A stretch of 36,244 bases of DNA from Bacteroidia bacterium (GTDB lineage: Bacteria; Bacteroidota; Bacteroidia; SpSt-205): NCBI GenBank assembly GCA_025059915.1, contig JANXDD010000005.1, forward strand, positions 1 through 36,244, in the 5' to 3' direction. Position 1 is the first letter of the stretch, and each line of letters opens with the position of its first letter. The notes below the pieces were generated by a model, which made no database searches, was not told where the DNA came from, and saw only the letters and a program-made list of their open reading frames with translations. The position numbers and the translations under genes were made by a program. This document shows, one piece after another, positions 36,048 through 36,244 of this stretch.

Positions 36048-36244
36048 GCGTATAGAATCCCACGGGGACCGATAAGTTTGGATGGTGCATTTAGGGTTTT
36101 GTTTAGCGCCTGCCAGCCAGCGAACATCTCCCGACTCCAAAATACATCATCGCAGACCAGCATTCCCCCAGGATTGAGGCGTTGGTAGAGGTAGGTAGCG
36201 TATTCATACAGTGCAGGGCCGCGGTGGTCTCCATCTATGTAGAT
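36044..36244 (-). CDS. Class I SAM-dependent methyltransferase, C-terminal part (partial at window edge)
   Basis: Minus strand reads IYIDGDHRGPALYEYATYLYQRLNPGGMLVCDDVFWSREMFAGWQALNKTLNAPSKLIGPRGILYA*. IDGDH...L.PGG..V.DD is typical of Methyltransf_24/O-MT types. ATGA overlap with the GT51 gene. Confidence 0.75.
   Translation of the reverse strand: MYIDGDHRGPALYEYATYLYQRLNPGGMLVCDDVFWSREMFAGWQALNKTLNAPSKLIGPRGILYA

Noticed and set aside
1-36244. CRISPR arrays, transposases, integrases, phage or toxin-antitoxin genes
   Set aside because: No regularly spaced repeats and no recognisable mobile or defence protein among the ORFs.

Overview
This 36.2 kb window looks like a compact chromosomal segment of a Bacteroidota-type bacterium. 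The evidence is a full-length SprA (T9SS/gliding translocon), TAnnTTTG -7 promoter boxes, no obvious Shine-Dalgarno sequences, and many outer-membrane proteins and lipoproteins. I saw no rRNA, tRNA, CRISPR array, transposase or phage genes. Gene content, left to right: alr C-terminus (partial), birA, coaX, an OM beta-barrel, TolC, an HlyD/MacA-type adaptor, gpsA; two minus-strand envelope genes; glmS, comEC, an RNase H-like gene; purC, yebC, a flippase; thrS, an acyl-CoA dehydrogenase; a ~570-bp hairpin-rich non-coding gap; a ligase-associated-type MBL exonuclease, sprA, and two tiny tandem lipoproteins (one absent from the supplied ORF track); a lipoprotein, a Fur-family regulator, folC, a PaaN-like ALDH, a DUF4159 protein; and a minus operon of an AsmA-like protein, an AsmA-like/GT51 fusion and a partial methyltransferase. 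The strongest signal is a shared promoter architecture. At least seven genes on both strands have a perfect TAnnTTTG box exactly 4 nt before an ATG/GTG start, and several others have near variants. This predicts widespread leaderless transcription and corrects several start codons. Other notable signals are duplicated 18-bp palindromes upstream of thrS, a D-to-N change at the fourth catalytic position of the RNase H-like protein, interlocked divergent promoters, and the un-annotated structured gap at 18020-18589.
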